15,473 nt of DNA from Planctomycetia bacterium (GTDB taxonomy: Bacteria; Planctomycetota; Phycisphaerae; Phycisphaerales; SM1A02): contig SYHM01000194.1 of the NCBI GenBank assembly GCA_005799205.1, positions 1-15,473 on the forward strand, read 5' to 3'. The position numbers and the translations under genes are program-made. Positions 14,728 through 15,473 of the stretch are shown here, in pieces (position 1 is the stretch's first letter; each line of letters starts with the position of its first letter). The notes beneath the pieces were generated by a model. That model ran no database searches. It worked only from the letters and a program-made list of their open reading frames with translations, and had not been told where the DNA came from.

Positions 14728-15473
14728 ATGACACCCATGACATACATCACCACCATTGCCCTTTGCTGCGTGACCACGCTGTTTTCGTCGACCGGCTGCC
14801 GGGCTCCCAAGCCAGTCGCGCCGCCACCAGTCGCCCCAATTGCTGAGGTTCCGATTGAAGCACCGGTCGCTCCAGACCCGTCTCGGACACCAGACGCCTT
14901 CGCGTCAGAGGTGTTCGCCGAAGACCTTCTCGAACTGCAGCTCGGTGGGCTCGCTCAGTCGCGTGCGCACTCTGCCGAAGTGAAGGAGTACGCACGCCGC
15001 ATGGTGGTCAACCACACGGCCATCGAAGTGATCATGACAGGCATTGCGACCAACGAGTCGATTGCGATTCCATCAGCCTTGAGCGCAGAGGATGCTGCAA
15101 CCGTGGAGCGATTGAGTGGGTTGACGGGTGTCGCCTTTGACAAGGCGTACATGACGCTGATGGTTGAGCGCTACAGTCGCTTGCTCGCGCTGTTTCGATG
15201 GCAGTACGACAATTGCTCCAATGCCGCAGTGAAGACATTCGCCGTGCAGACGATGCCGATTGTCGCGGTGCACTCGCGCGTCGCTGACGAACTGAATGCC
15301 GAGGTGAACAAAGAAGAACTCGCGGCAGCTGAGGCTGCGCGCGAGGCTGCAATCGCCGCGGCAGAAGCGGCAAAGCTTGAAGCTGCGATGGCTGCAGCGC
15401 AAGCGCAGGCGGATGCGGCAGCAAAGTCGCAGCGTGGCTCACGGCGATCGCGTGCGCCAAAGGTCGTTCAAGC
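14728..15473 (+). CDS. DUF4142-family lipoprotein with Ala-rich C-terminal helix (3' truncated by window edge)
   Basis: At least 248 residues are encoded and the frame is still open at the last base. The ATG at 14728 has an AAGGA ribosome site (14719-14723) 4 bases upstream. A second ATG at 14737 is possible. The N-terminus MTPMTYITTIALCCVTTLFS is followed by STGC (21-24), a likely lipobox with Cys24 as acylation site. A Pro/Val-rich tether (about 26-52) follows. Residues about 55-195 are helical with the DUF4142 pattern: ASEVFAEDLLELQLGGLAQS, RAHSAEVKEYARRMVVNH and a later FAVQTMPIVAVHSRV. After that comes an alanine-rich charged helix (EELAAAEAAREAAIAAAEAA...) ending in a basic SQRGSRRSR. 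DUF4142 function is poorly known, although the domain is often found in envelope proteins. The gene starts 11 bases after the receptor stop and belongs to the same unit. The long Ala-rich tail is unusual for this family. Confidence 0.8.
   Translation, partial: MTPMTYITTIALCCVTTLFSSTGCRAPKPVAPPPVAPIAEVPIEAPVAPDPSRTPDAFASEVFAEDLLELQLGGLAQSRAHSAEVKEYARRMVVNHTAIEVIMTGIATNESIAIPSALSAEDAATVERLSGLTGVAFDKAYMTLMVERYSRLLALFRWQYDNCSNAAVKTFAVQTMPIVAVHSRVADELNAEVNKEELAAAEAAREAAIAAAEAAKLEAAMAAAQAQADAAAKSQRGSRRSRAPKVVQ

Overview
The window reads as a stretch of chromosome from a Planctomycetota bacterium, most likely of the Phycisphaerae type. The best clue is the secreted protein at 8606-10336. It ends in two dockerin-like calcium loops of the form CPADQNGDGIVNGADL...NWG, a C-terminus very common on exported proteins of that group. 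The base composition is moderately high in G+C by eye, and tight gene packing with 4-base stop/start overlaps is used repeatedly. The organism is clearly diderm, because it has a complete TonB/ExbB/ExbD system and a TonB-dependent outer-membrane receptor. No rRNA, tRNA, CRISPR array, transposase or phage gene was seen.

Layout. (1) 1-2223, plus strand: the 3' part of an ABC-F translation factor (EttA type), then a non-hydrolysing UDP-GlcNAc 2-epimerase (WecB type). These look like ordinary chromosomal genes. (2) 2232-3167, minus strand: an exported protein with two similar NTF2-like halves, convergent with wecB and divergent from what follows. (3) 3168-3356: a divergent control region holding 11-bp-phased TTCACA repeats. 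(4) 3357-8372, plus strand: a tightly packed operon of five genes. It encodes a DUF3450 periplasmic coiled-coil protein, a large ExbB with an N-terminal periplasmic domain (TtpC-like), ExbD, TonB and a TPR protein. (5) 8373-8605: a 233-bp control and leader region with a second set of 11-bp-phased TTCACA-like repeats. (6) 8606-10336: an exported right-handed beta-helix-like protein with a dockerin-like tail, followed by strong hairpins and an intrinsic terminator. (7) 10437-15473: an exported helical-repeat protein, a 1,024-residue TonB-dependent receptor with an N-terminal carboxypeptidase-regulatory-like domain, and a DUF4142 lipoprotein that runs off the window end.

From 3357 to the end the genes look like one dedicated nutrient-uptake system. 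The inner-membrane ExbB/ExbD motor with its DUF3450 and TPR accessories drives TonB. TonB energises the receptor at 11642-14716. The beta-helix protein and the helical-repeat protein are probable surface or periplasmic partners. The substrate is not visible in the sequence. The repeats upstream of both transcription units resemble the half-site and spacing of PhoP/PhoB-type phosphate-starvation boxes, so a phosphate-related substrate is a testable inference. The motor lacks the separate small ExbB that normally accompanies a TtpC-type large ExbB, which is the most unusual feature of the energising module.
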